Positions 54,602-63,225 of a DNA stretch of 64,000 nt are shown here, piece by piece. The stretch comes from Verrucomicrobiia bacterium (GTDB taxonomy: Bacteria; Verrucomicrobiota; Verrucomicrobiia; Verrucomicrobiales; DEV007), in NCBI GenBank assembly GCA_030425385.1, contig JAUIAH010000002.1, positions 124,001 to 188,000 of the forward strand, read 5' to 3'. The notes below the pieces were generated by a model. It saw only the letters and a list, made by a program, of their open reading frames with translations, was not told where the DNA came from and made no database searches. A program made the translations under genes and the position numbers. The first letter of the stretch is position 1. The number at the start of each line of letters is the position of its first letter.

Positions 54602-55998
54602 GATCCGTAGACTTCAATCCATGCTTCCCGAGGATCGATCAGCCCCAGCTGCTCAGGAGACGGTTCACGATTCAGGATCAATGTCCCGTTGGGCACACTG
54701 AGCCGCGAGTCTGTCCGAATACCACCTTGCAACGTAAACGTCGCACCGGAAGCCATGTTGAAATTCAAGCCAGCACCTTCCACCGTCAAAAGGATCCGCC
54801 AATTCCCTGAGGTCGCAGTGGTCGCCATGGGATAAAGTTCGACCGGCTCATAGTCTCCACGAATCCCCAAGACCAACCGCCTGAAATTGTTATTCTCGAA
54901 AGTAATGGTCTCCAGATCATTCGAACGCACGAGGATAAAGCCCGCAGGTTCATTGTCCGCATTCGCGCTGTCAGTATATCCGAGCACGCGGAGATGATGG
55001 ACACCATCGTTCACAATCACCGGCGAAACCCCTGGGTTATTGAGATTCACACTGATCCGTCTCTCCTTGCTTCCAGTCCCGTCATCGTCATCAATCTCAT
55101 CGCCAGCGACACCACCAATATCTGACTGGTAAGCCCCATCTACATATAGTGGCGAGGCATAAGTCACCATCTTATGATACAAGGTATTCGCGGCGATGGT
55201 GGGATCCGAGCCGGTAGAGCTATCGTGATCGATCTCAAACATATTAAACGTTCCATCAACCACAGGAGCCCCCGAGCTTTCCGAGGTATCGTAACCAGTC
55301 GACCTCGCATAAAACGGAAAGTTGGTCGGCGGAATTTGCGTGTTATCGAGCCCCTTAATGCCGACAGCAATCTGATCAGGATGGTCATAACTCTTCACGA
55401 GGAAGTTCCCTACATCACCGTATAATTGATCGTCTTTCCAAAGCTGCACATTGCCGTTCACCTGAATGGAACCCTGAACGTCTGTCTCCACCCCAGTGAC
55501 CACTGTGGCAGGCTTATGCTGAACGAGCAACGTGCCCCCCAGTAGCGGCGACCGACTCTTAAGCATCACGCGAAAGTTTCGACTCGACTCACCAGTCCCA
55601 TAAGGGTCCGGTTGCCTAAAGGAGACGTCGACGTCTTGAGTGAATCCGCGCTCGCCACCGGGACTGAGGAAATTAATTAAACTAAACTCTTGCTGGCTCT
55701 CGAAAGGCGAATCCGTGGTCGACGGCACCACTAGCTTGCCCCATCCACTGAGATCAATGGTGCCACCATCATCGGAGTTCCCAATCCCCTGCCTCATAAA
55801 ATAATGATGCACCATCGCCCGATTGTTCTTGATGGCGATCCGTCGCTGACTCGACAGTTCCATATCCGTCACCAAGCGGCTCCTTCCAGCCAGCAAGGTA
55901 GTCATCGAGGCCATTCCCAGGGTCCCCACCACTACCAAAAGCAAGCCCACCACGAGCACGCTTCCTCTAGTTCTTTGTTGAGAGTTTTGTGTCTTCAT
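54598..55998 (-). CDS. Large minor pilin-like protein without Glu5 (PilX/GspK-like)
   Basis: A 466-residue protein with a basic leader (QQRTRG) followed by SVLVVGLLLVVVGTLGMASM. The position that is Glu in normal pilins is Val, as in tip subunits of the GspK type. A very large beta-rich head follows, with acidic and Thr-rich loops and a DPREAWIEVYGS C-terminus. It lies between PilW-like and PilV-like genes, as expected for a tip complex. The size is well above PilX (about 150-200 residues). Confidence 0.8.
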   Translation of the reverse strand: MKTQNSQQRTRGSVLVVGLLLVVVGTLGMASMTTLLAGRSRLVTDMELSSQRRIAIKNNRAMVHHYFMRQGIGNSDDGGTIDLSGWGKLVVPSTTDSPFESQQEFSLINFLSPGGERGFTQDVDVSFRQPDPYGTGESSRNFRVMLKSRSPLLGGTLLVQHKPATVVTGVETDVQGSIQVNGNVQLWKDDQLYGDVGNFLVKSYDHPDQIAVGIKGLDNTQIPPTNFPFYARSTGYDTSESSGAPVVDGTFNMFEIDHDSSTGSDPTIAANTLYHKMVTYASPLYVDGAYQSDIGGVAGDEIDDDDGTGSKERRISVNLNNPGVSPVIVNDGVHHLRVLGYTDSANADNEPAGFILVRSNDLETITFENNNFRRLVLGIRGDYEPVELYPMATTATSGNWRILLTVEGAGLNFNMASGATFTLQGGIRTDSRLSVPNGTLILNREPSPEQLGLIDPREAWIEVYGS

Positions 55999-56007
55999 AA
56001 GTTTCTC

Positions 56008-57012
56008 TTAGAACGGTGGAAAGAAGGGGACGACTCCCATCAATCCAGTCTTGGCTCCAAGCTTGAAATAGCTCGTTCTCACATCGCCCGTCGAAAGCGC
56101 TGTCCCATCGAGGTCATGGCCATCTTTCCCCAGCATGAAGGCGGGATCTGGCCAGAACATCATGAAGAAAGGCGCACGTGGGGCGACCTTATAGGAGTCG
56201 ATGGCTACTCCGTGGGAATCTGTACTCGTCTCCGGATAGACGAGACGCCCACTCTTCTCAAAGGCGACGAAGAAAGGACCGAAATCACTCACCTTCGCGT
56301 CCTCGTAAAAGACATCGTAGAAATCGGAAAGATCTCTATTGGAATTGTCGGGATTCTTCACATAGCGCCTGACGGATGCATAGACTCCTGATGGATTCGA
56401 CACACGCAATAGATCCAATTCGTAGGTGGCCCGAATGCCCAACTGATCCGCCACATTATATGGTTGCAGCACAAAGATCGTTCCTCCCTGGTGAAGCGGA
56501 TCACTCCCCGAAGGGACAGGCGACACATTCCGATAATCCGTGTAGATATCCGCCGCCGATGAATAACTCGGAATCAGCACATCAAAGAGGAAGGCCGTGT
56601 TGGTATCGATCTCCGAAGCAACCGCCCCAGCGGGAAACGTTACCGAATCCTCGCGGATAGTATTCAGCTTACCATTCCTACTCAGGCAGAACACTGCCGA
56701 CGATTTCTCAACATCCTCCCAGAAACGATCATAGAGAGTATGCGCAGCCGCGGCTCGGCCATAGGCGGGTGATCCATAGGCATTGATGCTCGTTTGCCCA
56801 TTGAGGTTCCAATAAAAATTTCCCATCATCCCATCGAGATCGCCCGTAGGGTTCACCGTCACGGGCACCAGCGCATGGTAGTGGTCGCGATTGTAGGCAA
56901 AGGCCTTGAATGTCAGGGCCGCTGCCGTGAAGAACGCAGCACTCATGGCCCCAGCGACCAAGAGTTCCACAATGGTAAAGCCAGAAGACCGAGATGGAGG
57001 GGAAACACGCAT
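56008..57012 (-). CDS. Minor pseudopilin (PilW/GspJ-like)
   Basis: A 334-residue prepilin: leader ending RSSG, then FTIVELLVAGAMSAAFFTAAALTF with Phe +1 and Glu +5, followed by a long, Tyr/Asp-rich head. Size and position before the PilX-like gene match PilW. It starts nine bases after the stop of the PilP-like gene. Confidence 0.87.
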   Translation of the reverse strand: MRVSPPSRSSGFTIVELLVAGAMSAAFFTAAALTFKAFAYNRDHYHALVPVTVNPTGDLDGMMGNFYWNLNGQTSINAYGSPAYGRAAAAHTLYDRFWEDVEKSSAVFCLSRNGKLNTIREDSVTFPAGAVASEIDTNTAFLFDVLIPSYSSAADIYTDYRNVSPVPSGSDPLHQGGTIFVLQPYNVADQLGIRATYELDLLRVSNPSGVYASVRRYVKNPDNSNRDLSDFYDVFYEDAKVSDFGPFFVAFEKSGRLVYPETSTDSHGVAIDSYKVAPRAPFFMMFWPDPAFMLGKDGHDLDGTALSTGDVRTSYFKLGAKTGLMGVVPFFPPF

Positions 57013-57020
57013 GATCTAAT

Positions 57021-57563
57021 CTAAAAATCGTCGTCTTCAGCACCTAAAGGCGGCCGAGCAATTCCCATTGGCGGCTTCGTCCCTTCTGGATGCCCTTTCA
57101 AGAGCACTCGGACTCTAGGCTTCAAATCAATCGCTATCGGCAACTGCCGAGCATTGGGGCGACGAAACTCCTCGATCCACTCGAGGAGAACCTGATCCTC
57201 TGTGATCTCCTTCACGAGAAGTTGCTCCCGCTGATTGGGGAGAACATCATCAACCAACTCTCCTTCTTCGAGGATAATATTCCCTAGAAGCACCTTCTTC
57301 CCATTCCCGATAACACCCGTCACAGGAAGGCTACTCAGAATCGATTTGATCTGATCCTCTTCACTGTATTGACGCTTGGTTGCCGTTTGTTTCTTCTTCT
57401 TCTCATCGGGCAGTCCATAAGGGCTCGGCTTTCCAGGAGTCACGGGGGATCCCTGGCGGCGCTCAGGCAATTCCCCCACAAGACTCGGATCTACCTGGTC
57501 CTGAGCGGCCATCCATAGGCCACTGGCATAGAGAATGCCCAATACGTAAATTGATGGTTTCAT
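57021..57563 (-). CDS. PilP-position protein with signal peptide
   Basis: A 180-residue exported protein (signal SIYVLGILYASGLWMAAQ). A Pro/Lys-rich linker leads to a small beta domain (VTGVIGNGKKVLLGNIILEEGELV, then VKEITEDQVLLEWIEEF). That outline matches PilP or the GspC HR domain, which connects the inner-membrane PilNO pair to the secretin. Overall similarity is too weak to be certain; the assignment leans on its place after PilM, PilN and PilO. A TTG at 57590 overlapping the previous stop is an alternative start. Confidence 0.7.
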   Translation of the reverse strand: MKPSIYVLGILYASGLWMAAQDQVDPSLVGELPERRQGSPVTPGKPSPYGLPDEKKKKQTATKRQYSEEDQIKSILSSLPVTGVIGNGKKVLLGNIILEEGELVDDVLPNQREQLLVKEITEDQVLLEWIEEFRRPNARQLPIAIDLKPRVRVLLKGHPEGTKPPMGIARPPLGAEDDDF

Positions 57564-57586
57564 AACACTATTAAGTTCAGAGATTA

Positions 57587-58159
57587 TCAAGAAGCAGAGT
57601 CAGCTCCTTCACCTTCAGTGACGGCCAATACGGGCACGTCGACCGTGACCTCCATTTGAATATGCTCCGACTCTCCAGTCGACTTCTGTACCGCCAAGGA
57701 TGTCACACGGGCCGTCTTCAGATCTCCCTCGAGAAACGCGAGGAAGCTGAAGAGCTTCACATACTCATCGACCAGAACAAGATTGACTCGCTGAATCTGC
57801 GATATCACTCCAAACTTGTCCTTGTAGCCTACCGCAGCGATATCCTGTCTATACGGCTCAATGTTATCCTTCTTCATGAGGGCAGCGACCTTATCATAGA
57901 CGCCAGTACCCTCGCGAAATCCTTCAAAGTGAGGTCTCCACGCTTGGTAGTACGCCACTTCGGCTTTACTCTTCTTCTCAAGATCGGCAAAGTTGCTCGC
58001 GGCTACCATTCGTTGCCTACTGGTATTCTCTGCATCGGTCTTGGCAGTATCCGCTGCTTTCCGGGCATCCTGGAGCTTCGTCTGCATCTTCATGATTCCG
58101 AAGAAGCAGGCGAAGATCGCCATTCCTAAGATAAAACACGCAAATTGTTTCTCTTTCAT
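57587..58159 (-). CDS. PilO-like inner-membrane alignment-complex protein
   Basis: A 190-residue protein with one N-terminal TM helix (FACFILGMAIFACFFGIM), a coiled-coil stretch (about residues 27-70) and a small alpha/beta domain. This is the PilO/GspM layout. It would dimerise with the PilN-like protein in the periplasm. Its ATG overlaps the PilN-like stop, so translation is coupled. Sequence identity to known PilO is not obvious. Confidence 0.75.
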   Translation of the reverse strand: MKEKQFACFILGMAIFACFFGIMKMQTKLQDARKAADTAKTDAENTSRQRMVAASNFADLEKKSKAEVAYYQAWRPHFEGFREGTGVYDKVAALMKKDNIEPYRQDIAAVGYKDKFGVISQIQRVNLVLVDEYVKLFSFLAFLEGDLKTARVTSLAVQKSTGESEHIQMEVTVDVPVLAVTEGEGADSAS

Positions 58160-58719
58160 TGTTGAGCGACGCGGCTATTGTTCTGTTTCATGAGTGTGAC
58201 GCTATAGCTCACACCTGTTTCCTGCTGGACACGCCGTGGCGCGATCTTGCGGAAGTCGGGATCCAACACACCTATCGTGCGCTCAAGGATACCGTTCTCC
58301 ATTGTATTGAGCTGGAGATCGAGCTTGATCTGCCAGGGAATTTCCGAGTCCCGTGTGAGCGCGAGACGGTTGATATTCGCGAAGTTCACATCAACGCTGT
58401 CATTGATCTTCATCGCCAAAGGCTGCATCATTTCTGACCCTTTCACCCATTCGATCATAGACTTGGCTTTATTCAGATCGCTCTCCAATTCTTGATGGCG
58501 CATTTGGATCTGAGCAATCTTCCGCTTCTCCTCAGCCGTGACTCTCTCCTGAGCCACCCGCGAACGCTCAGCAGCTCCTTTCTGAATCATAAAATAGGCC
58601 GCAAAGAATGCACAACCTGCAATGGCAACATAGAAGAGGATTGGAACGACGCGCAAGCTGCTAGGCAGCGGAGGAGCGACGGGCTCCGTGGATAGTTTTA
58701 AATCGTGGCAGACTAACAT
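58156..58719 (-). CDS. PilN-like inner-membrane alignment-complex protein
   Basis: A 187-residue protein: a short Pro-rich cytoplasmic N-terminus, one TM helix (VVPILFYVAIAGCAFFAAYFMI), then a coiled coil rich in Glu/Lys/Gln and a C-terminal domain. This is the PilN layout, where the cytoplasmic peptide binds PilM. It lies between the PilM-like and PilO-like genes. The assignment is from topology and order. Confidence 0.75.
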   Translation of the reverse strand: MLVCHDLKLSTEPVAPPLPSSLRVVPILFYVAIAGCAFFAAYFMIQKGAAERSRVAQERVTAEEKRKIAQIQMRHQELESDLNKAKSMIEWVKGSEMMQPLAMKINDSVDVNFANINRLALTRDSEIPWQIKLDLQLNTMENGILERTIGVLDPDFRKIAPRRVQQETGVSYSVTLMKQNNSRVAQQ

Positions 58720-58737
58720 GGTAGGATTCGCATGGTT

Positions 58738-59622
58738 TTAGTTCTTTCCAATGATGTTCCACAAATGATCATCAGTGGATACGTCTGTGAGAGCGAAACC
58801 CGGCAGCATCTGGCGGATTTGATCGAGGCTATCCGGATCGTTGTCATCACTCACAAAGAGGGAAGGCCATTGAGGATCCCAATCATTCAACATTGGCTGC
58901 AGGATTTGCCGAATCGAGGAGAGATCGCCCGGTTCATAATAGGCCGAACGTGAACGCAGTTCCGTCCACTGATCTTCAACCTGCTTGATCACACATACGG
59001 AACCCTGACAAACAGCAATAAGCAGATAGTTCGATGGGACGGAATCGGCCTCTTCAGCTTCTGATGGGTCATGAAGGCGATAGAGCACGTCCGAAACCAT
59101 GGCAAACAATCCACAACTGATCCTGCCGACATTCAGATCGGCTTTCTTAAATGCATCCTGCGTCTCCTTGATCAAGGTCTCCTCGCAGGCTAGCAAGAGA
59201 CTGGAATTCGTCTCCGGGTGATGCCGCACCGCGTACACCTTGCCCCGCTCGAATTTGCTCCCGAGAACAGCCTTCGGATTGGTGCGCAGCATCTCCTCAT
59301 ACCCCTTCTTTCGAGAAAGATTACTCTCCAAAGACAAGATGAACCGGTTGTTGAGCGAGACGGAGCACCAGCCGTCGTCGACAAGGCCGCCCCATTCTTC
59401 TCCATAGAGTTCAAGGACATCGTTGAGAGACCCCTCTTCCGTCCCCGCATCACCCAGATTACCGCCCTTCAACATCACCTGCCAATCGACGGTATTGCGA
59501 TTCACATTGATGAGCAAAGTACGCTTGTTAGGGAAACGAGCGCTCCATGGAGCAGTCGGATCCGGTGGCTCGGGTCGGAAAGACGCGAAGGTTAGTAAGT
59601 TCTTAATATGTACGAACTGCAT
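58738..59622 (-). CDS. PilM-position cytoplasmic protein
   Basis: A 294-residue protein without TM helix or signal, located where pilM (actin-like scaffold) is expected. Segments such as LLINVNRNTVDWQVML and LLIAVCQGSVCVIKQVEDQW could be the two phosphate-binding strand-turns of an actin-like or GspL-type fold, but clear motifs are lacking. It is divergent from known PilM. It lies 18 bases after the pilT stop and just before the PilN-like gene. Confidence 0.65.
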   Translation of the reverse strand: MQFVHIKNLLTFASFRPEPPDPTAPWSARFPNKRTLLINVNRNTVDWQVMLKGGNLGDAGTEEGSLNDVLELYGEEWGGLVDDGWCSVSLNNRFILSLESNLSRKKGYEEMLRTNPKAVLGSKFERGKVYAVRHHPETNSSLLLACEETLIKETQDAFKKADLNVGRISCGLFAMVSDVLYRLHDPSEAEEADSVPSNYLLIAVCQGSVCVIKQVEDQWTELRSRSAYYEPGDLSSIRQILQPMLNDWDPQWPSLFVSDDNDPDSLDQIRQMLPGFALTDVSTDDHLWNIIGKN

Positions 59623-59640
59623 GAGAGTGGATCGATGGAG

Positions 59641-60702
59641 TTATTGGAGGATTTGCTGAGTCTCGAGATATTCGCGCACTTCGTATTCCGTATAGCCCGT
59701 GCCCGAGTTCTTGGTAGACCACCGCCAGCCTTCTTGGGCGCGCATGGCCAAACTGTGTTCGAAATTCGACATGCCGCGCTTCCAACCGACCTCGAGCTCT
59801 TGGTCGAGCTTCTTGAATTCCCCTCGGCGGATCAGGTTGGCGACGGAATCGTATTGGAGAAGGAGCTCGTGAATGGCGAAACGTTTCCCTTTCTCTTCGT
59901 CGAGCATGAGGCGCTGACAGAGGATCATCTTCATCACATCCGCGAAGGTGGACTGCGCACTTTCAAGGCGCTCCGATGGGATCAACTTGAGGAAACGAGC
60001 AACCGTCTGGGCTGCCGTGGACGTGTGCAGCGTGGCGACCACGACGTGCCCCGTCTCTGCAGCTTGCAGCGCGATTTCCGCCGTTTCCGCATCACGAATC
60101 TCACCAATGACAATCACGTCGGGCGCTTGTCGCAAGGCGGCTCTAAGAGACGAACCAAAGTCCAATTCATCCGTGCCCATTTCCCTCTGAGACATGAGTG
60201 AAGGCGTGTTGTCCGGATAGACATATTCGATCGGATCCTCAAACGTGACCACGTGCTCCCGGCGACGCTGTGCCCGATGCAAGATCATGGAGGCAATGGT
60301 CGTCGACTTACCACTACCTGTGGCACCACAGACGAGGAAGAGACCGTTCTTGGCTTCTAAGAAGGCCTTCACCGAGGGCGCCGGCACGCTCACCTGATCC
60401 GTGGTGGGGATCTGCACGGGGAGGAGACGCATGACCCAGCGCAACTTGCCGCGTGTGACGAGCTGGTTGACACGAAAGCGGTGCGGCCCGATGACCACCG
60501 CGTAGTCCGCGCATCCGGGAATGACTTCGAGGTTCTGCGACGGTGTGTAGATGAAAGAGTCATCGCGATGCAGTTCCCCATTCAGCTTGTAGGCGAGAGG
60601 CTCCCACGGCGTGATATAGAAGTCACTGATGCTTCCAGACTGCGCCAGCTGCATGATACGCTGGCCGATGGGGGTATCGTCTCTGAACTCGTGTTGTTGC
60701 AT
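59641..60702 (-). CDS. pilT: Pilus retraction ATPase (PilT/PilU family)
   Basis: A 353-residue hexameric motor that depolymerises pili. Walker A is GATGSGKSTTIASMI (about residue 122), Walker B is in ALRQAPDVIVIGEIRD, and the His box VVATLHTSTAAQTVARFLKLIP and the PilT-type AIHELLLQYDSVANLIRRGE are present. A retraction motor indicates dynamic pili rather than a pure secretion pseudopilus. It is first in the minus-strand pilT-pilMNOP unit, divergent from the secretin. Confidence 0.93.
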   Translation of the reverse strand: MQQHEFRDDTPIGQRIMQLAQSGSISDFYITPWEPLAYKLNGELHRDDSFIYTPSQNLEVIPGCADYAVVIGPHRFRVNQLVTRGKLRWVMRLLPVQIPTTDQVSVPAPSVKAFLEAKNGLFLVCGATGSGKSTTIASMILHRAQRRREHVVTFEDPIEYVYPDNTPSLMSQREMGTDELDFGSSLRAALRQAPDVIVIGEIRDAETAEIALQAAETGHVVVATLHTSTAAQTVARFLKLIPSERLESAQSTFADVMKMILCQRLMLDEEKGKRFAIHELLLQYDSVANLIRRGEFKKLDQELEVGWKRGMSNFEHSLAMRAQEGWRWSTKNSGTGYTEYEVREYLETQQILQ

Positions 60703-60904
60703 CGGAATGGTTGGAAATCAGGGAATCAGAATGACCTGTGATATTACAGATCTTGCGTTAAACTATGATATTTATATACTATCAGTCTCATTTCAAGGCT
60801 TATTTCCAAAAACCACGGCTTTCATAAATTTCTAGTTTTTATAGTTGATCTCTTGTTGTTTGATAATAATTATGGTAATTCAACAATCAACTTTCCTCAT
60901 TTCC
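60703..60904. promoter_or_regulatory. AT-rich divergent control region between pilT and the secretin gene
   Basis: This 202-bp stretch is strongly AT-rich. On the plus strand TTGCGT (60753-60758), a 16-base spacer and TATACT (60775-60780) form a good sigma70-like promoter for the secretin, giving a leader of about 115 bases. On the minus strand TTGAAA with weak AT-rich -10 candidates could serve pilT. Confidence 0.55.
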
Positions 60905-62797
60905 ATGTCTCTGCTCCGGATTCGTTCTCATACCATCGCGCTCTGCGCGGCTGTCCTTCTCCCGGGTACTCCCGCGTTTGGAGATGCCCATATCCGCAAC
61001 ACGGCCGTTTACGAGTCGGCCGCGTCCGCTCTCCGTAACGCGCCCTCCGAGAAATTTCAGTTTTCCGGCGCTCGTCTCTCTGATGTGCTCCGCATGCTGG
61101 CTGAACAGGCTGGGATCAATTTCATTTCGCTCCCAGGCGATGAGAATGATGCCTCGCGCCTGGTTACCTTCACTTTTGAGATGAGCCCCTTCTCGGCTCT
61201 CGAGACGCTCGCCCACGACAACGGCATCGCCCTGGTCTACAACAAAGGTGGCCTCTGGTCTCTAAAGCCCTCCAACAGCAGCGAGCTCATTGCCAAGAAC
61301 TATCACATTCGCTACAACACGCGCGAGAAGATCGAGGTGAGTGGCGGCGGAGGCGGTGGTGGCGGTAGCCGCGGCGTCGGCGGTGGCGCTGGCGGACAGG
61401 GCGGCGGCATTTCCACCGGCATCGACATCAGCACGGCCGAGCCGAAGTTTGAGGTGGAGCCGAGTCAGTTGATCGAAGACGTGAAGACGATCTTAGGGAT
61501 CAAGGCAGCCTCCGGTGCGATTCTGTCAGGCGATGCTTATCTTCAGGCGATCAGTGGTGGCATCGGCGGCGGTGGCGCCCTCACACCTCAGGTGACCAAC
61601 CTAGTCAACCCAGGGCCAGCGGAAGATTCCGCCAAAGTGATATGGAACGGCGATTCCAACTCTCTCTTTGTGGTGGCGACCTTACAACAGCACAAGATGG
61701 TTGCCGAGTATTTGAAGAGCGCCGATCGCCCTCAGAACTTGATTGCAGTCGAAGTGAAATTCTTCGAGACGACTAAGGATCCGAAGCGTCAGTTAGGCAT
61801 CGATTGGAGTGGCACCTTGGGAGACAACGGCATCGATCTGGGACTTTCTGGCCTCAGCACGGACGTGGATCTGAATTTCCTCAAGAACACTGTCGCCCCC
61901 CAAAGCGCTGTTCTTGATAGCACAGATGTGAATGCCACCGTGCGGGCGTTGGTTTCCGATTCAGAGACGACGCAGGTCTCGTATCCTCGTGTGCTCACTG
62001 TGAGCAATCGGGAAGTGGTCATTAACAGTGTGATCAACGAGCCCGTGCTTGCCGCGTCTTCGTCCACGACCCCAGGTGCCGGTGCCACGACGACTTCGGC
62101 CGTTCAATACCTCCCCATTGGGACGGTGATCAACATTCTCCCCCGCGAAATGGCGAATAATACGGTCGCTCTCGACGTGCAGCTCACCGTCTCCAGCATC
62201 ATCGGCGAACGGATCATTCAGGGCAACCCATACCCCGTGGCGAGTTCTCGGGTCTACGGCGCCCCACTCCGAGTGCAGTCAGGATACACGGTCGCCATCG
62301 CAGGCCTCGATGAAGCCGTGAATACCGATGGGAAAACCCGCGTGCCGGTGATGGGTCGCCTGCCTGTGGTTGGCAACCTCTTCCGGGACAGCTCTCGCCG
62401 CCATTCGCGGAAGAACCTCATGATGTTCATCACACCCACGCTATTGCGCACGAACACTCAGGGCGTCTCCGAGCGGCCCCACGCCGTCTTCACTGAAGAA
62501 GCAGACCGCATGCGTCATCGCTACGGATCAGGCAAGTTTGCCGACAACACCACGCTTCAGTGGGATCGCGAACTCTTCCTCCTCGAACGCAAAGTCGACG
62601 AGGGCATGGCTCGCAAGGAAGACAAGCTGCACATCGATGCCATCTACTCCGAGAGCGCAAGCCGCTTGGAAGTCACCAAAGCACTTTCGAAAACCCGAGC
62701 CATGTCGGCAAGCGACGCTCAAGCGCGCATGGCCGCGTTCCGTGCCATCAATGAACGCGCTGATCGCCTCCGCAAGCGTATCCGCTGGCGGTTCTAA
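60905..62797 (+). CDS. Outer-membrane secretin (PilQ/GspD family)
   Basis: A 630-residue pore through which the pilus exits. It has a signal peptide (IRSHTIALCAAVLLPGTPAFG) and an N0/STN-like domain (FSGARLSDVLRMLAEQAGINF). A long Gly-rich segment follows (about residues 145-170), then N-domain-like strands. The secretin core has VEVKFFETTKDPKRQLGIDW and the C-terminal VPVMGRLPVVGNLFRDS and MMFITPTLLRT. About 115 charged residues follow the core and may recruit a pilotin or peptidoglycan. The ATG at 60905 is chosen for the signal peptide. Confidence 0.92.
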   Translation: MSLLRIRSHTIALCAAVLLPGTPAFGDAHIRNTAVYESAASALRNAPSEKFQFSGARLSDVLRMLAEQAGINFISLPGDENDASRLVTFTFEMSPFSALETLAHDNGIALVYNKGGLWSLKPSNSSELIAKNYHIRYNTREKIEVSGGGGGGGGSRGVGGGAGGQGGGISTGIDISTAEPKFEVEPSQLIEDVKTILGIKAASGAILSGDAYLQAISGGIGGGGALTPQVTNLVNPGPAEDSAKVIWNGDSNSLFVVATLQQHKMVAEYLKSADRPQNLIAVEVKFFETTKDPKRQLGIDWSGTLGDNGIDLGLSGLSTDVDLNFLKNTVAPQSAVLDSTDVNATVRALVSDSETTQVSYPRVLTVSNREVVINSVINEPVLAASSSTTPGAGATTTSAVQYLPIGTVINILPREMANNTVALDVQLTVSSIIGERIIQGNPYPVASSRVYGAPLRVQSGYTVAIAGLDEAVNTDGKTRVPVMGRLPVVGNLFRDSSRRHSRKNLMMFITPTLLRTNTQGVSERPHAVFTEEADRMRHRYGSGKFADNTTLQWDRELFLLERKVDEGMARKEDKLHIDAIYSESASRLEVTKALSKTRAMSASDAQARMAAFRAINERADRLRKRIRWRF

Positions 62798-62825
62798 GAA
62801 GTTTCAATTGATCAAGGGCTGGCTG

Positions 62826-63083
62826 CTAGTAGCCGGCACCATAGCCATAGCCGGGCTGCGTGGGGATACTGCTTCCTCCGTAGCCCGGTTGCGCTTGATA
62901 GGCACCGCTGCCGCCCGATCCGTAACCCGCCGCATTGGGATCATGATTCGTCTGAAGCCGTCTCCCAGCCCGCTCCATATCCAAACCCAGGCCGTACATG
63001 GTATGCCCACAATTCGACGTGGAGAACGCCAACACCAGCACACCCAGGGCTTGAAAGCTTCTCTTGAGAATCAACCGTTTCAT
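62826..63083 (-). CDS. Entericidin-like small exported protein with Gly/Tyr-rich tail
   Basis: An 85-residue protein: a basic start and hydrophobic signal (FQALGVLVLAFSTSNC), then CGHTMYGLGLDMERAGRRLQ, which resembles the core of entericidin lipoproteins (C, Gly pair, D-E/Q-AG). The lipobox residue before Cys is Asn, which is unusual. The last approx. 35 residues are Gly/Tyr/Gln/Pro-rich with repeated PGYG units, not present in entericidins. The frame is open upstream, but the ATG at 63083 starts the signal. It converges on the secretin gene. Confidence 0.72.
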   Translation of the reverse strand: MKRLILKRSFQALGVLVLAFSTSNCGHTMYGLGLDMERAGRRLQTNHDPNAAGYGSGGSGAYQAQPGYGGSSIPTQPGYGYGAGY

Positions 63084-63214
63084 GTTTCTTAAATTTAAGG
63101 GTAAACGAAATAATGGCATGATGCCTTTCGCAGTCAAGACGCGTCTCCGCCCTTCCCTATTCATGAACGGTGCGCCCCTTAGCAATTTGTGGAGGCACGG
63201 GATCAGAACACTTC

Positions 63215-63220
63215 TATACT
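63215..63220 (+). promoter_or_regulatory. -10 hexamer next to the 63226 start
   Basis: TATACT ends five bases before the ATG at 63226. No good -35 at 16-18 bases was found (TTGTGG is 22 bases away). Confidence 0.35.
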
Positions 63221-63225
63221 GCGGC

